Below are positions 38,801 to 49,519 of a stretch of 64,000 bases of DNA, piece by piece; the first letter of the stretch is position 1, and every line of letters starts with the position of its first letter. Source of the stretch: Delphinus delphis (Eukaryota; Chordata; Mammalia; Artiodactyla; Delphinidae); contig NC_082695.1 of the NCBI RefSeq assembly GCF_949987515.2, forward strand, positions 88,928,104-88,992,103, given 5' to 3'. A program made the translations under genes and the position numbers. A model generated the notes under the pieces. The model made no database searches. It worked only from the letters and a program-made list of their open reading frames with translations, and was not told the DNA's origin.

Positions 38801-41760
38801 GTAGAACACATCATTGAAACTAAATGTTGGTTCTTCAAAAAGATCAAGAAAATCAGCAAATCTTTAGCTAGATAAACTAAGAAAAAAGAGTGAAGCCTCA
38901 AATTACTAAAGTAAGAAATGACAGTGGAGACATTACTACCATTTCTACAGAAATAAAGATTATAAGAGAGTAATATAAACAATTTTACACCAACAAATTG
39001 GATAACCCTGATGAAATGGACAAATTCCTAGAAATACAAAACCTACCAAGACTAAGTCAAGAAGAAACAGAAAATCTAAATAGACCTATAACTAGTAATG
39101 AGATTGAATAAGTAACCAAAAATCTCCCAACAAAAAAAAGCTCTGGACCTGATGGCTTCAGTGGTGAATTCTACCAAACATTTAAAGAAGAACTAATACC
39201 AATCCTTCTCAAACTTTCCCCAAAACTGAAGAGGAGTGAACACTTCCCACCTCATTCTAGGAGGCCAGCATAACTCTGATGCCAAAGCCAGACAAAGATA
39301 CCACAAGAGAAGAAAATTACAGATCAACATTCCTTATGAACACTGATGTAAAAATACTCAACAAAATACTAGGATACAGAATTCAGCAGCAAAGTAAAAG
39401 GATTGCATACCATGACCTAGTGGGATTTTTTCCTGCAATTCAAGGATGGTTAAACACAAAAATCAATCAATCAACAACATGAAGGGAGAAAAAAATCACA
39501 TGATCATCTCAAATGATGCAGAAAAAGCATCTGACAAAATTCAACATCCTTTCATTATAAAAACACTTCACAAAATTAGAAATAGAAGGAAACTACCTCC
39601 AGATAATAAACTATATGTGAAAAACCCACAGCAGACATATACTCAATGGTGAAAGACTGAAAGCTTTTCCTCTAAAATCAGGAAGAAGGCATAGATGCCT
39701 GCTTTCACCACTTCTATTCAACAAAGCACAGGAAGTCTAGCCATAGCAATTAGGCAACAGAAAGAAATAAAAGGCATCCAAACTGAAAAGGAAGAAGTAA
39801 AATAATCTCTGTTTACAGATGATATGACCTTATATGCAGAAAATCCTAAAGATTCCACAGAGAAGCTGTTAGATCTAATAAATGAATTCATCAAAGTAGC
39901 AAGATTCAAAGTCAACACATAAAATCAGTGGCATTTCTATTTATAAGCAAGGAACAATCTGAAAAGGATATTACAATAACAATTCCAGTTATAAGAGCAT
40001 CAAAACTTATAAAATATTTAGAAATTAACAACCAAGGAGGTGAAAGTCTTATACAATGAAACCTTAAAACACTACTGAAAAAAATTAAAGACATAAATAA
40101 ATGGAAATATATCCTATGTTCATGGATTGGACGACTTAATATTGTTATAATGCCAAGATTATCCAAAACAATCTTACAGATTCAAAGTGATCCCTATCAA
40201 AATCCCAATGCTATTTTTTTTCTTGCAGGAATAGAAAAACCATCCTAAAATTCATATGAAATCTCAAAGGACTCTGAGTAGCCAAAACAATCTTAAAAAA
40301 GAGACTAAAACTGGAGGACTCACACTTCCTGATTCTAAAACTTATTACAAAGCTACAGTAATCAAAACAGTGTGATACTGAGATAAAGACAGACATAGAG
40401 ACTGATGGGATAGAATAGAGAGCCTGGAAATAGACGCTCACATATAGTCAAATGATTTTTTACAAGGGTGACAGGACCACTAAATGTTTAAAGGACACTC
40501 TTTTCAACAAATGGTGTTGGAAAATAGGATATCCACATGCAAAAGCATAAAGTTGAACCCTTACCTAACATCGTACACAAAAATTAACTCAAAATGGATC
40601 AAGAACCTATACTGAAGACCTAAAACTATAAAACTCTTACAAGAATACGTAGGACAAATGTCTTATGACATTGGATTTGGCAATGATTTCTTGGATATGA
40701 GACCACAGGCACAGGTAACAAAAGAAAAATTAGACAAATTGGACCTTGGGAAAAATTTAAAATTTTGTACATCAAAAGACACAATCCACAGAGTAAAAGG
40801 CAACCCACAGAATGGGAGAAAATGTTTGCAAATAATATATCTGATGAGGGATCAATATCCAGATAAATACAGAACTCCTAAAACTCAACAACCAAAAACA
40901 AACAACCTAGTACAAAATGGGCAAAAGACTTGAATAGACATTTCTCCAAAGAATACATATGAATGGCCATTAAGCAAGTGAAAAGATGCTGAACACCACT
41001 AGTAATCAGGGAAACACTAATCAAAACTACAATGAGCTACCACCTCACACCCATCAGGATGGCTATTATCCAAAAACCAGAAAGCAATGAGTGCTGGTGT
41101 GGATGTGGGGAAACTGGAACCGTTACACACTGTTGGTGGGGACGTAAAATGGAACAGCCACTGTGGGAAACAGTATGCGCGTTCCTCAAAAAAAATCAAA
41201 AATAGAATTACCACGTGACCCAGAAATTCCACTTCTGGGTTTATACTCAAAGAGGGTCTCAAAGAGATATCTGTCACTCATGTTCACAGCAGCATTATTC
41301 ACGATAGCTTAAATGTGGATGAAACTCACGTGTTCATCAACGGATGAGTGGATAAGCACAATGTGGTTTCGTCATAGAATGGAAGGAGGACTAAATCGTG
41401 ACACAGGCTACAACATGGATGAACCTGAAGGACGTGATGCTCAGTGAGATGAGCTGGCACAAAAGGACAAATCTTGTATGACTTCACTTATAGGAGGTAC
41501 TCAGAGTTGTCAAAATCCTAGAGACAGAGAGTGGAGTGGTGGTTGCCAGGTTTGGGGGAGGGGAAATGGGGAGTTACTGTTTAAAAGTCAGAGTGATTCA
41601 GTTTTACAAGATGAAAAGGGGACGGATGGTGGCGGCTGCACAGCGCTGCGAATGTGTTTAATGCCACTGAGCTGAACGCTTAAGAGCGGCTATGATGCTA
41701 AAGTTTATGTTGTATGTATTTTAATACAATTTCACAAAACAAAGCAGTACAAAAATGTGG
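35895..41760 (+). mobile_element. Near-full-length ancient L1 (L1M/HAL1-like), + strand
   Basis: Order of pieces: worn ORF1 region (36120-36900) with a coiled-coil-like frame at 36150-36344 (KSTIIELKDALEGF, EERISELED); inter-ORF region split by a SINE at 37052-37265; ORF2 endonuclease part (about 37830-38350, gattggcagaatggataaaa); reverse-transcriptase part (about 39000-40300, including aatgatgcagaaaaagcatc); ORF2 C-terminus to about 41250; then a 3' UTR ending near 41760 (ttgtatgtattttaatacaa). Stops and frameshifts break both ORFs, so it is a fossil. Confidence 0.9.
37052..37265 (-). mobile_element. CHR-type SINE, antisense, inside the old L1
   Basis: A T-run is followed by the inverted SINE ending catcagggaagcccc. 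The host sequence agactggacttttt is duplicated at both sides (from 37038 and from 37266). The junctions return cleanly to L1. Confidence 0.95.
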
Positions 41761-41989
41761 AAAATGTGGCATTAAATAGACCATGAAAAGCACGCTTGTT
41801 CACAGCGTGAGCTGAAACGAGCAGGCAGAGCAGTGCCTACTCAGCCTCGTCTGGAACATGCGTTGGCAACCTGTGCACGTCTGCAAACGATTGTGAAAGG
41901 GCCCTGCGTACTGATGTTGGGTTACAAACAAACTGGACTGAGTTCACAAACACAGAATCTGCACAGGGTGAGGACAGATCATAAATGGA

Positions 41990-42290
41990 ATCCTATAACC
42001 CATGGCTGTTTCATCCACTTGGCATTCTTTCCCATCCATACTGCAGTCTGGACCCTTTAGTACTTTGTTCCTTTTTATGGCTGAATAATATCTCATTGGA
42101 TGTATATACCACATTCTGTTTATCTATTCATCCACCACGGAAACATGTTTTCCATATCCTAGTATTTTGCTGAGGGGTTTTTACATCTATATTCATAAGG
42201 GGTGTTGGTCTGTAGTTTTACTGTGGTGTCTTTGTGTGGTTTGGGGAGGGGATTAGCAAGTGGCAAACAAATTCATTTTCCTAAACATCA
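41990..42290 (-). mobile_element. L1 ORF2 fragments, antisense
   Basis: The text ttcctttttatggctgaata, atgtatataccacattctg and gtcttttgtgt-like sequence are inverted L1 ORF2 pieces. A change of L1 region near 42160 suggests an internal deletion. Confidence 0.75.
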
Positions 42291-44788
42291 CTGTGGGTCT
42301 ATTTCAACATCTATTAGAAGAATGACTCTTCATTTGTGATGGTCAAACAATTTCCTCTTACAATACACATCAATGTACAGAAAGTTATTAAGTAAACTAC
42401 AGACCAGGTGTGGTTACAGTAAGATCATGAGAATGGCATTACTGTGACCCAAATCTCAGGACCCACGCTGTAGGGAAAGGACATGGGACGTGAGTGTCAC
42501 CTCCAGAGGAACCTCATCTCTGCCCCACCCGTGACGGACAGCCCCTCTCACACGGTTAGCGAGTCCTTCCTGAACACGCAGGGCGCCAGGATGACTCCTG
42601 CTTGCCGCCGTCCACAGAAACACAACTGCCCTCGCCTCTCCCCCTGGGATGCAGTCTTTACAGTTGGACTCCATTGAGGAGAGTGAGAGGAGAGCCCCAG
42701 TCTCCCCAGTGATGGAGCGAGGGGCCAGGCTTTGGGACCATCAGGAACATTTTCCTCTCGAAGCCTGACAATAATCTGAGGTAGGTTCTCCCCCTGTACA
42801 GATGAGAACATTAGGGTGAGGGGTCGTAGAGCCAGCGAGAAAGTGCTGGGGGCAGGGTATGAATGGGGCTCCCTGCCGTCACCTAACAGAGAAAGGCAGG
42901 GGCTGGAGGCGAAGCCTGCACCCTTACAACACAGGATGGCTAGAAACCCTAAGGCAGCTAGTTAAACTCTGGGCTGTTCCTCTGAGGCCAAGGGAAAGAG
43001 AAAAAGTAAATAATAAAGACAGGAGGCAGGGCCTGAGCCAGCAAGCTGAGCAGCAAAGCCATCCGAGCGACCCGCGGAAGCTGGTACATCCCCGCCTGCG
43101 GCTTCCCGCCTCACCTGAGCTTCGGTGACTCGACAGCACAGGCCGCCAAGTGTCCCTAGGGCTGCCCTCACAAAGGGCACGAGTGCCTGCGGCGGTGCTC
43201 CCAACGCAGCAGTACAGAGACGCCTGCTGCCTACACAGGTGGCAGAGCCCGTGTGCACATCCGTCACTCACAGGGCTTCACACCCACTACTCACCCTTCC
43301 GCACCCTGTGAGACAACACCGCGACCTGGGATGGCCAGGGCAGAGCTGTGGACGTGGGATCTGGACCACGCGCCAGCCCTGGGAGCAACTGATGATACAA
43401 CACAGAGAGAGCAGAATAGAGACAAGGGGATGGGGGCGGGGGGGGACACAGGCCAATCGAGACCAGGCCTCGCCGAGAGGGTGGACGGACGAGAAGAGGC
43501 ACCCAAACGACGTGAGGAGCGGCAGGCTCCCCGCGGCCCCAGCCGCTCCACAGGAGAGCGAAAGCCAGTTCCCCCAGGCCACCGTGAGGAAGTGACAGCT
43601 GTGTTGACTTTCGGTACCATCAGCAGGACACCCAGGCTAAACCAGGGCTGCAGATGCACAGCTTTCTGATCTAGTGCCAGGGAACCAGCCCGAAGTGAGG
43701 TCAGCAGATCCCCTGCCGTTCCCTTGCTACACACTCCCTTCCAACACCACAGACGAGAGGACAGCAGCAGCCAGTGTTCAGAGCACGGGCTGCCGGCCAG
43801 CACGCTCTGAGCACTCGGCATGTGCGGCCTCCCAACCTCGGGACGGCTTGGCGGGCGAGCACGCTTCGAACGCCGTCATGCAAAGGGCGGGACTCGGGCG
43901 GAGGAGAGAGAGCCAGGCACCTGGGCCCGCACTTCGGCCTCCTGCAGTCTCACGCTTACCAAGCCTGGCTCCGGCTCCCGCAGCCTGGAGGGCGCCCCGC
44001 CCAGCACGCTGTGCTGCGGCTTCTAGTGTCCGTGAAGCTGCCCCACTGCCCCACTGCCCCAGAGGCTAAGACCGTTCTCTCTCCTGCGCTACGCCGGAAG
44101 TCCACAACGGCGAGTACGGTGTCCCCACCGCCATGCTGCTCCCCCGGGGTGGTCAGCACTTGCTGCGGGCACAGAGGTCTGCTCAGGGAAGGAGGGACGG
44201 TCGTGACCAGGGCAATCATAAGGTGCCTCTTTCTTTAACCTCAGGCCTCGCCTGCAGGTGGCTCTTTTCTTCAGGACGTTATGTAGAATGTTAGGGTTCT
44301 CCCAAGTTCAGAGACGATGAAACAAATCTAACACGCAGCTCTGAGAAGTGACTCCACAGCAGGGTGCCCCACCTTTCAGCCGTTAATCTGTGTTAGTGAC
44401 TTATTCTCACATAAAATGATATTGTTCTTACTTACAGCAAAGCTAGGCCTTCAGAGCTAAAAGTTGACTAAAGTTATAATCTAAAGCTAACATTTTTTTC
44501 AACCCTAAGAAGACAGTGGAAAACATATACTAACAACCTTAAGTTTCACTCTTGGGTGACTGGCTAATGCATCCAGTTAAAATACTGAAAATATCGAGAT
44601 TATTTTTCCTCGGTATTTACAAATCATAAGTCAACACGATTTCAGGTGGAAAATGCAGCTTAAATATTGTTAAGCCTTTCTAAGAAATTAACGTCGACCA
44701 AACAGATGTTAATTTCTTTCGTCTCCCACCAAAGGCTAGAAAGCAGAATAACATGGTTCTGAAATTACAGACAAAATAGAAAACTGTA

Positions 44789-44794
44789 TTTATT
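44789..44794 (-). promoter_or_regulatory. PARD6G: Candidate intronic polyadenylation signal AATAAA just 3' of PARD6G exon 2
   Basis: A canonical AATAAA lies on the coding strand 48 nt past the exon 2 donor. The exon 2 frame stays open through the donor for another 24-25 codons and stops at TAA (44767-44765). T-rich and TG-containing sequence follows the hexamer. This could end a short transcript encoding little more than PB1. It could also be chance, because AATAAA is common in AT-rich intron. Confidence 0.35.
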
Positions 44795-44831
44795 TCTTAA
44801 ACGAGTGCCAAGCAAGAGCACGAGCTCAGCC

Positions 44832-44841
44832 TCCTCGGTAC
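44832..44841 (-). other. PARD6G: Splice donor of PARD6G exon 2 (weak-looking)
   Basis: The minus strand reads CGAG then gtaccgagg. The GT lies at 44841-44840. Position +3 is A, but +4 and +5 are both C where the consensus has A and G, so the donor scores below consensus by eye. Splicing here leaves phase 1, which suits a Glu codon completed by exon 3. Confidence 0.75.
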
Positions 44842-45064
44842 CTCGTTTTTGGATGAAGACCCTGAGCAGGGGGTTTGCGCTGGAGACCGCTTTGCAGAAG
44901 TTGTCATCGTTGTTGATGGGCAGCAGGTCGCCATGCACGTCCGCGTAGCCGATGGTCACCTCGGTGTTGGAGATGTGATGGGTGTGCACAACCAGCTTGT
45001 AGAAGTCTTCGAACTTTCCAGGCTTTTGTCGGTCCAAGGAGAACCTTCGGAACTCGGCTCCAAA
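44842..45064 (-). CDS. PARD6G: PARD6G exon 2, encoding the PB1 domain of the PAR6-gamma polarity protein
   Basis: PAR6 proteins are scaffolds that join atypical PKC, CDC42-GTP and PAR3 in the polarity complex at the cell cortex and tight junctions. This 223-nt internal exon encodes 74 residues plus the first base of a Glu codon. It opens with [10 protein letters not shown] and ends in RVFIQKR, the exon 2 limits I recall for mammalian PARD6G (about residues 25-98 of roughly 376). It carries almost the whole PB1 domain, with the acidic OPCA motif [17 protein letters not shown] that family knowledge says pairs with the basic PB1 face of aPKC. The residues [10 protein letters not shown] match the gamma paralogue; PAR6-beta has a different helix here and PAR6-alpha diverges strongly. 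The frame is open with no disrupting stop, and the exon has introns on both sides, so it is not a processed copy. Exon 1 should lie at higher and exon 3 at lower coordinates; neither is in the window. Confidence 0.95.
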
Positions 45065-45082
45065 CTACAACGAAATAGACAG
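45065..45082 (-). other. PARD6G: Splice acceptor of PARD6G exon 2
   Basis: Read on the minus strand, the bases before the exon are ctgtctatttcgttgtag, then TTTGGAGCC. The AG is the complement of 45065-45066. The pyrimidine tract is short but uninterrupted enough for a normal acceptor. The exon begins at phase 0, in line with PARD6G. Confidence 0.85.
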
Positions 45083-45690
45083 CGGGTCCGCGGACAGCAG
45101 GGAAAGGGCAGCAGCGCTGTGGCTCGTTAGCCTGACAAAGGAGCACTTACAGGGCCTCCAGGAGGCCTGGGCACCCCAGTCCTCGGGGCTATGCGAGCCC
45201 TGAGGGGAGGGACCGGCTCGCTTGAGTGCAGGACAGGCGCTGGAGCTCAGTTTGTGGGGGACCCTCACCTCCTCTGAGGACGCTGGGGCGCATCTCCAGG
45301 CCCAGGCAACAGCACAAGCCCGGGGCAGCCTTAGACACTCAAAGGTGGGAGGGAAGCAAAGGCCAGCTGCAACTTCTGCACTCTTTCCTAAGGGCGATGG
45401 GAAGTCCTGGAACAATTGTAATATTAAGGAAGGAAACGACTTGATATGATTTGCATTTTTAAAAAGACCAAACGGCTGCACTTCAAAAGGATCAGATGCT
45501 TCACAAATCTCTGGGGCAGGAGCATGGGTTCTGGACTGGCCAAAAGGACAGAGCAGGTCTTTTCAAAAGAGATGCTATTCACTCTCCTGTTGTAGGAAAC
45601 ATGCAGGGCCCACCTCCTTCCTGTCAGCCCCTGGCTCTGGCTCAGATGCCCACAGAGTTGCCTGCAGACCTCCAGGCCACCTGCCAGGGG
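45083..45690. other. Intron segment upstream of exon 2, nothing recognised
   Basis: This is GC-moderate unique sequence between the exon acceptor and the minisatellite, with no repeat or extra exon. Confidence 0.4.
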
Positions 45691-45934
45691 AGGACCCTGG
45701 GGCAGCTCCCATAGGCCGACTGCCCCGCGATCTCAGGAGAGGACCCTGGGTCAGCTCCCATGGCCGGACTGTCCAGTGATCTCAGGAGAGGACCCTGGGT
45801 CAGCTCCCATGGCCGACTGTCCCACGATCTCAGGAGAGGGCCCTGGGTCAGCTCCCATGGGCCGGACTGTCCCGCGATCTCAGGAGAGGACCCTGGGTCA
45901 GATCCCATGGCCGGACTGTCCCGCGATCTCAGGA
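45691..45934. repeat. Minisatellite, 48-50 bp unit, five copies
   Basis: Units start at 45691, 45740, 45789, 45837 and 45887 with aggaccctgg or a close variant. Each holds cagctcccatggcc and gatctcaggagag. Unit lengths of 49, 49, 48 and 50 mean no shared reading frame is kept. The array is GC-rich and lies 627 bp upstream of the exon 2 acceptor. Confidence 0.95.
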
Positions 45935-46174
45935 CACCGCCTGTTTGTTTGGCCTGAGGCTGCTGGCTTAGGACATGCTGTTGTCCCGCACTTGCCAAAG
46001 GGACCTTTATTCATCAGGCAGGACAGATTGTGTGCCCTTGTACATAATTGACAACTAATTATATTGGTTCCAAAATACACAAAAATGAAATGTCTAATGT
46101 TTACACAAACTAATAGTTACATCATCTGGACATTATGTCAACTACTCAAGGGCAATGCGACTCAAACCATACAG

Positions 46175-46330
46175 GTGTGAGTGGTTCTGAACTTTGGGGA
46201 GGCATCAGAATCACCTGGAGGACCCCAGAGTTCTGGAATTGCCTGATTTGGAATGCAGCCCAGGAATGTGCATTTTAACAAGTTCCCAGGAGAAGCTGAT
46301 GGTGCTGGTCTGCAAAGCACACAGACAAAA
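46175..46330. mobile_element. MER5A-like (hAT-Charlie) DNA transposon
   Basis: The text gagtggttctgaactttggg, gcatcagaatcacctggagg, gtgcattttaacaagttccc and gctgatggtgctggtctgc follows the MER5A consensus as I recall it. Confidence 0.85.
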
Positions 46331-47392
46331 CCACAGGTTTAAAGGGTTAGTCTTCAGACCTCAACCTCCACAGATCTTTTAGAAACGGAGCCTCAGATCC
46401 CATTTCCCTTTTAAAAAGCAAAGGACAACACCCATCCTGCACTGCCCCAGGAACGAAAAACTTCAAGTTTGGGAAAACCACCTTCAATGGCTAATCGAAA
46501 CTGAAGCCTGGCTCCGCAAGCCAGGGCCCAGGGGAGCACTCTCCTTCATCCCCTGCTGCTGCCAGAGATGCCTCCCCTTGAGACGGGGTGCCTCTCCCCT
46601 TTACTTAAAAGACAAGCCCCATTCTCCTTCTCAGTATTTTCTCCAAGCGCTCACAAGAGCAGGCTCACAGTGAGCAGGGCGCACCCCACGCCTTACACAC
46701 AGGGGAGACACCCCGGCCGGCAAAACTTCCAGACACAAGAGACGAGCAGACAACACAAGGTTAATGGCATTCTTCATCATCAGTTATCCAGTCACATCAC
46801 GAATGTTTATTTCAACAGCGGTCAACCACCATCCTTCCAGTCTCATATATCTCACACATGCTGACTTCCAGAGCAATCAGTTTTCATCAGTCTATGCCTT
46901 ATTCACTAAATACACAAGAAGAGCTTCATCATGTCTAATGAAACCGGGTATTTTTGACTTTTATATATAATTCCCAGTTGAATATTCCCCCAAACTGGAC
47001 ACAACACACTCACTTTCATCCAAAGGACACCAGGGAACTCTCATTCTTCTCACTCACGCTAGACTTATGCCGCATCCTGCAACTTAAGTAATGAGGAACA
47101 GCATGCATTAAATAAGTCAGTTCTGCAATGTTTTAGTCCTAACTGCACTTGGTAATTAATTTCAGATGAAGTTTCATTTGTTTCTCAGTTCTTTTAATAA
47201 TTTCCCTCAAAGTACATGTTAATTTGAAGTGCAAATGAGTTCTGGCTTTTTCCTGACAGAAAGTCTGATTTCTGTTGGATAAAGAGGCTGGCTTTGTCAG
47301 TCCAGCTATATGTTGAATATGCTTTATATGCTGAATGAGTTCCACAGTTGGGCAAAGGGAGGTGTGAAATGATAAAAGCATTTTTTTCAAGC
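46331..47392. other. Intronic DNA, nothing recognised
   Basis: No exon or named repeat is seen. Composition becomes AT-rich toward the right. Confidence 0.4.
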
Positions 47393-47659
47393 TTTCTTTT
47401 ATTGTGGCAAAATATACACAACATTCACCCTCTTAACCATCTCAAGTGTGCAGTTCCGTGGCATTGAGTACGTTCACACTGTTTTACAACCATCACCACC
47501 GTCCATCCGCAGTAACTCTTTATCTTGTAAAACTGAAAGCCTATACCCGTCAAGCAATAACTACACATCTCCCTGCCCCCCAGACCCTGGCAACCACCAC
47601 TGTGCTTCCACTGTGCTTCCTCTCTCCCTCCCTCTCTCTCTCTCTCTCCCTCTCTCTCT

Positions 47660-47726
<67 letters not shown>

Positions 47727-47880
47727 CACACACACATATGCATATAATTCTTTATCAGATACATGCTGTGTAAACATTTTCTCCCATTCTGTCTTTTACT
47801 CTGTGGATCTGGGTCCTTTAAGTAACCAGCGTGCTGGGAGGGAAAGCTGGACTTTTTTTTTTTTTTTTTAAAGCTGGACT
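47393..47880 (-). mobile_element. L1 3' UTR fragment, antisense, carrying a microsatellite
   Basis: The inverted L1 3' UTR (ttttattgtggcaaaatata, gttccgtggcattgagtac, ccctggcaaccaccactgtg) runs to about 47610. After the microsatellite, L1 text resumes (tttatcagatacatgctgtg, cccattctgtcttttactc). The expected intervening L1 sequence is missing. Confidence 0.8.
47617..47735. repeat. Compound microsatellite (TC)n-(AC)n
   Basis: About 95 bp of TC/CCTC repeats run to 47711, then about 24 bp of AC repeats follow. Such compound arrays are usually length-variable. Confidence 0.97.
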
Positions 47881-48445
47881 TTTGATACAGTTCTGTAACT
47901 TACTTCCTAACCTAGGTCAGGCACATTTAAGGCAAGTTTTTCTTAAAACTTTCCTTAGCAAGTATTGAACTTCATTTGAAATTGGTAATGGAGTGAGCCA
48001 TTTTATGGGTCTGATTATCGGATAATAGGTGAAGCTCTGCGGTCACCCTTTCGTGAGTCCTGCCGTGGGAACACAGTCCAGTGAGATGCTGAACACCTTA
48101 AAGGGGTGGTGAGTCTCCAGTGAAATTCACTGCTGGTTCAGGCATTTCATAGGGATCCCTCTACCCTAATGCAGTGGTCTCCAAATGTCACATATCCCCT
48201 CAAGAATTTTGGAAAACCTACCACTATGAAGAGGATAATATACTTTTAAGTTGGCATCTAAATTCTTCATAATAAAAATAAATAGTTGCAAAGGATATAA
48301 TTTCCAGCATGCTGTAAATATTTCATTTAAAAATATTTTATCATATGATCTTTTAAATATAGTCAGTGAACTCTAAATGCCATAGTGATTTGATACTACT
48401 GTCACGCATTTTAAAATAGAATGAACAAGCTCTTTTATAACAATC
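47881..48445. other. Intronic DNA, AT-rich
   Basis: At 47846-47885 the bases aagctggactttt occur twice around a T-run. Otherwise nothing is recognised. Confidence 0.4.
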
Positions 48446-48460
48446 AGAAATTCAACAAGG

Positions 48461-48548
48461 ATGAGAAACCCCTGCTCGCCACAACTAGAGAAAAGGAAGC
48501 CCATGCACCGCAACGAAGACCAACGCAGCCCAAAAAAAAAAAAAAGAA
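48461..48548 (+). mobile_element. 5'-truncated CHR-2-like SINE
   Basis: Only the 3' body is present (ctcgccacaactagagaaaa, gcaacgaagaccaacgcagc, A-tail), lacking the tRNA-like head. A perfect 15-bp duplication agaaattcaacaagg lies at 48446-48460 and 48549-48563. It was therefore truncated during insertion rather than by later deletion. Confidence 0.93.
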
Positions 48549-48769
48549 AGAAATTCAACAAGGTTCCTTTTTCTCTTTGATCTCGTTTCCATTACACTGT
48601 TCCAAGAGAATTTAACCCCGATATTTTATCCTAATAATTTATGCTTGATTACCCTATCACTCTTCTCTACAACAAAGTTAGATAAATTGAAATTAAACAT
48701 TTTCCCCAAGGCCATAAGGCTCTCCTTATGAAAAGTATTTCCAAGTTGTTTCTAATGGGTGTAGAGTTT

Positions 48770-48920
48770 TAGTTTTGAAAAATGGAAAACGTTCTGGAGT
48801 GGATGTGCAACAATGTGAATGCAATTAACACCACTAAAGTGTACACTAAAAAATGGCTGACGGTAAACGTTATGTGTGTGTATTTTATCACATTTATAAA
48901 TCAAGTGATGTAAAATAAAC
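48770..48920 (+). mobile_element. Ancient L1 3' UTR fragment
   Basis: The text ggtgtagagttttagttttg, gcaacaatgtgaatgcaatt and aatggctgacggtaaacgtt matches the L1M 3' ends at 50330 and 53250. Confidence 0.8.
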
Positions 48921-49515
48921 AAAACTAGATTTTTACGGTAAAAAGTTTCTAGATTGAGTCATTACAGTTATTAAATCAAGTTGGGACACATTTATAAAAC
49001 CTGACAAATAATTATTAGCCTTCCAAAGTAAACATTTAAAAAACCCTTTAACAGAAAGTATTTATTGCTAAATGAGGCAAGGGCAGCATCGATTCTTCTG
49101 CTGTTTCTTGTTGTTGTGGTGTTGGCACTGAGAAGCCTTTTCACATGAAGCAGGAGATAGGCACAAAGATGCTCAGCCCTGTGAGTCTCGCCAAGTCTTG
49201 GGCCAGAAGTAACCACAGAGCAGCCTATCATTAGAATTATTGCAGACGAACTATTCGCTGACAATTCAATTAGGACCACTTTCAAGTTTTTTGAAAACAA
49301 AGAATTGGAAAATACTTGACTTGGAAGATTTATTGCCCAGTCATTAGAGCCATTCACTTTTTCAATTTCTGGTAACTATACCGAGAATTATACGACAACG
49401 AATTGTGCCGGCTAATTCCTTCATTTAGAGGCAACCTGTCTGATCTGATAGAACAGGGAAGTAAAAATATAAAATTAGTACCACATGCCAATATTTTTAA
49501 AAAATAAAATAGTTT
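48921..49515. other. Intronic DNA, nothing recognised
   Basis: This is AT-rich, unique-looking sequence. Confidence 0.35.
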
Positions 49516-49519
49516 TGTC

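Larger units (their letters stand above)
1..44841 (-). other. PARD6G: PARD6G intron 2 (inferred extent)
   Basis: No exon-like sequence was found here. In particular, the frames I checked contain no piece of the PAR6 CRIB-PDZ segment (DFRPVSSIIDVD and what follows), so exon 3 should lie left of position 1. Intron status is inferred from gene order, not shown directly. Repeats inside it are listed separately. Confidence 0.6.
42291..44841. other. GC-richer intron segment next to exon 2, MIR remnant at 42765-42880
   Basis: A MIR-like core (cagatgagaacattagggtg) is present. Between 42.9 and 44.2 kb the sequence is GC-rich with CpGs and overlapping chance frames. I found no second PARD6G exon. Confidence 0.5.

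Noticed and set aside
44765..44841. The EEAE residues just past the exon 2 donor as proof that coding continues into the intron
   Set aside because: They resemble the EEAE expected at the start of exon 3, but they follow GT at the established exon limit and the frame soon stops. Kept only as a possible isoform, not as part of the main product.
47617..47711. Regular spacing in the TC tract as a CRISPR-like or regulatory array
   Set aside because: It is a plain dinucleotide microsatellite. There are no spacers, and the context is a mammalian genome.
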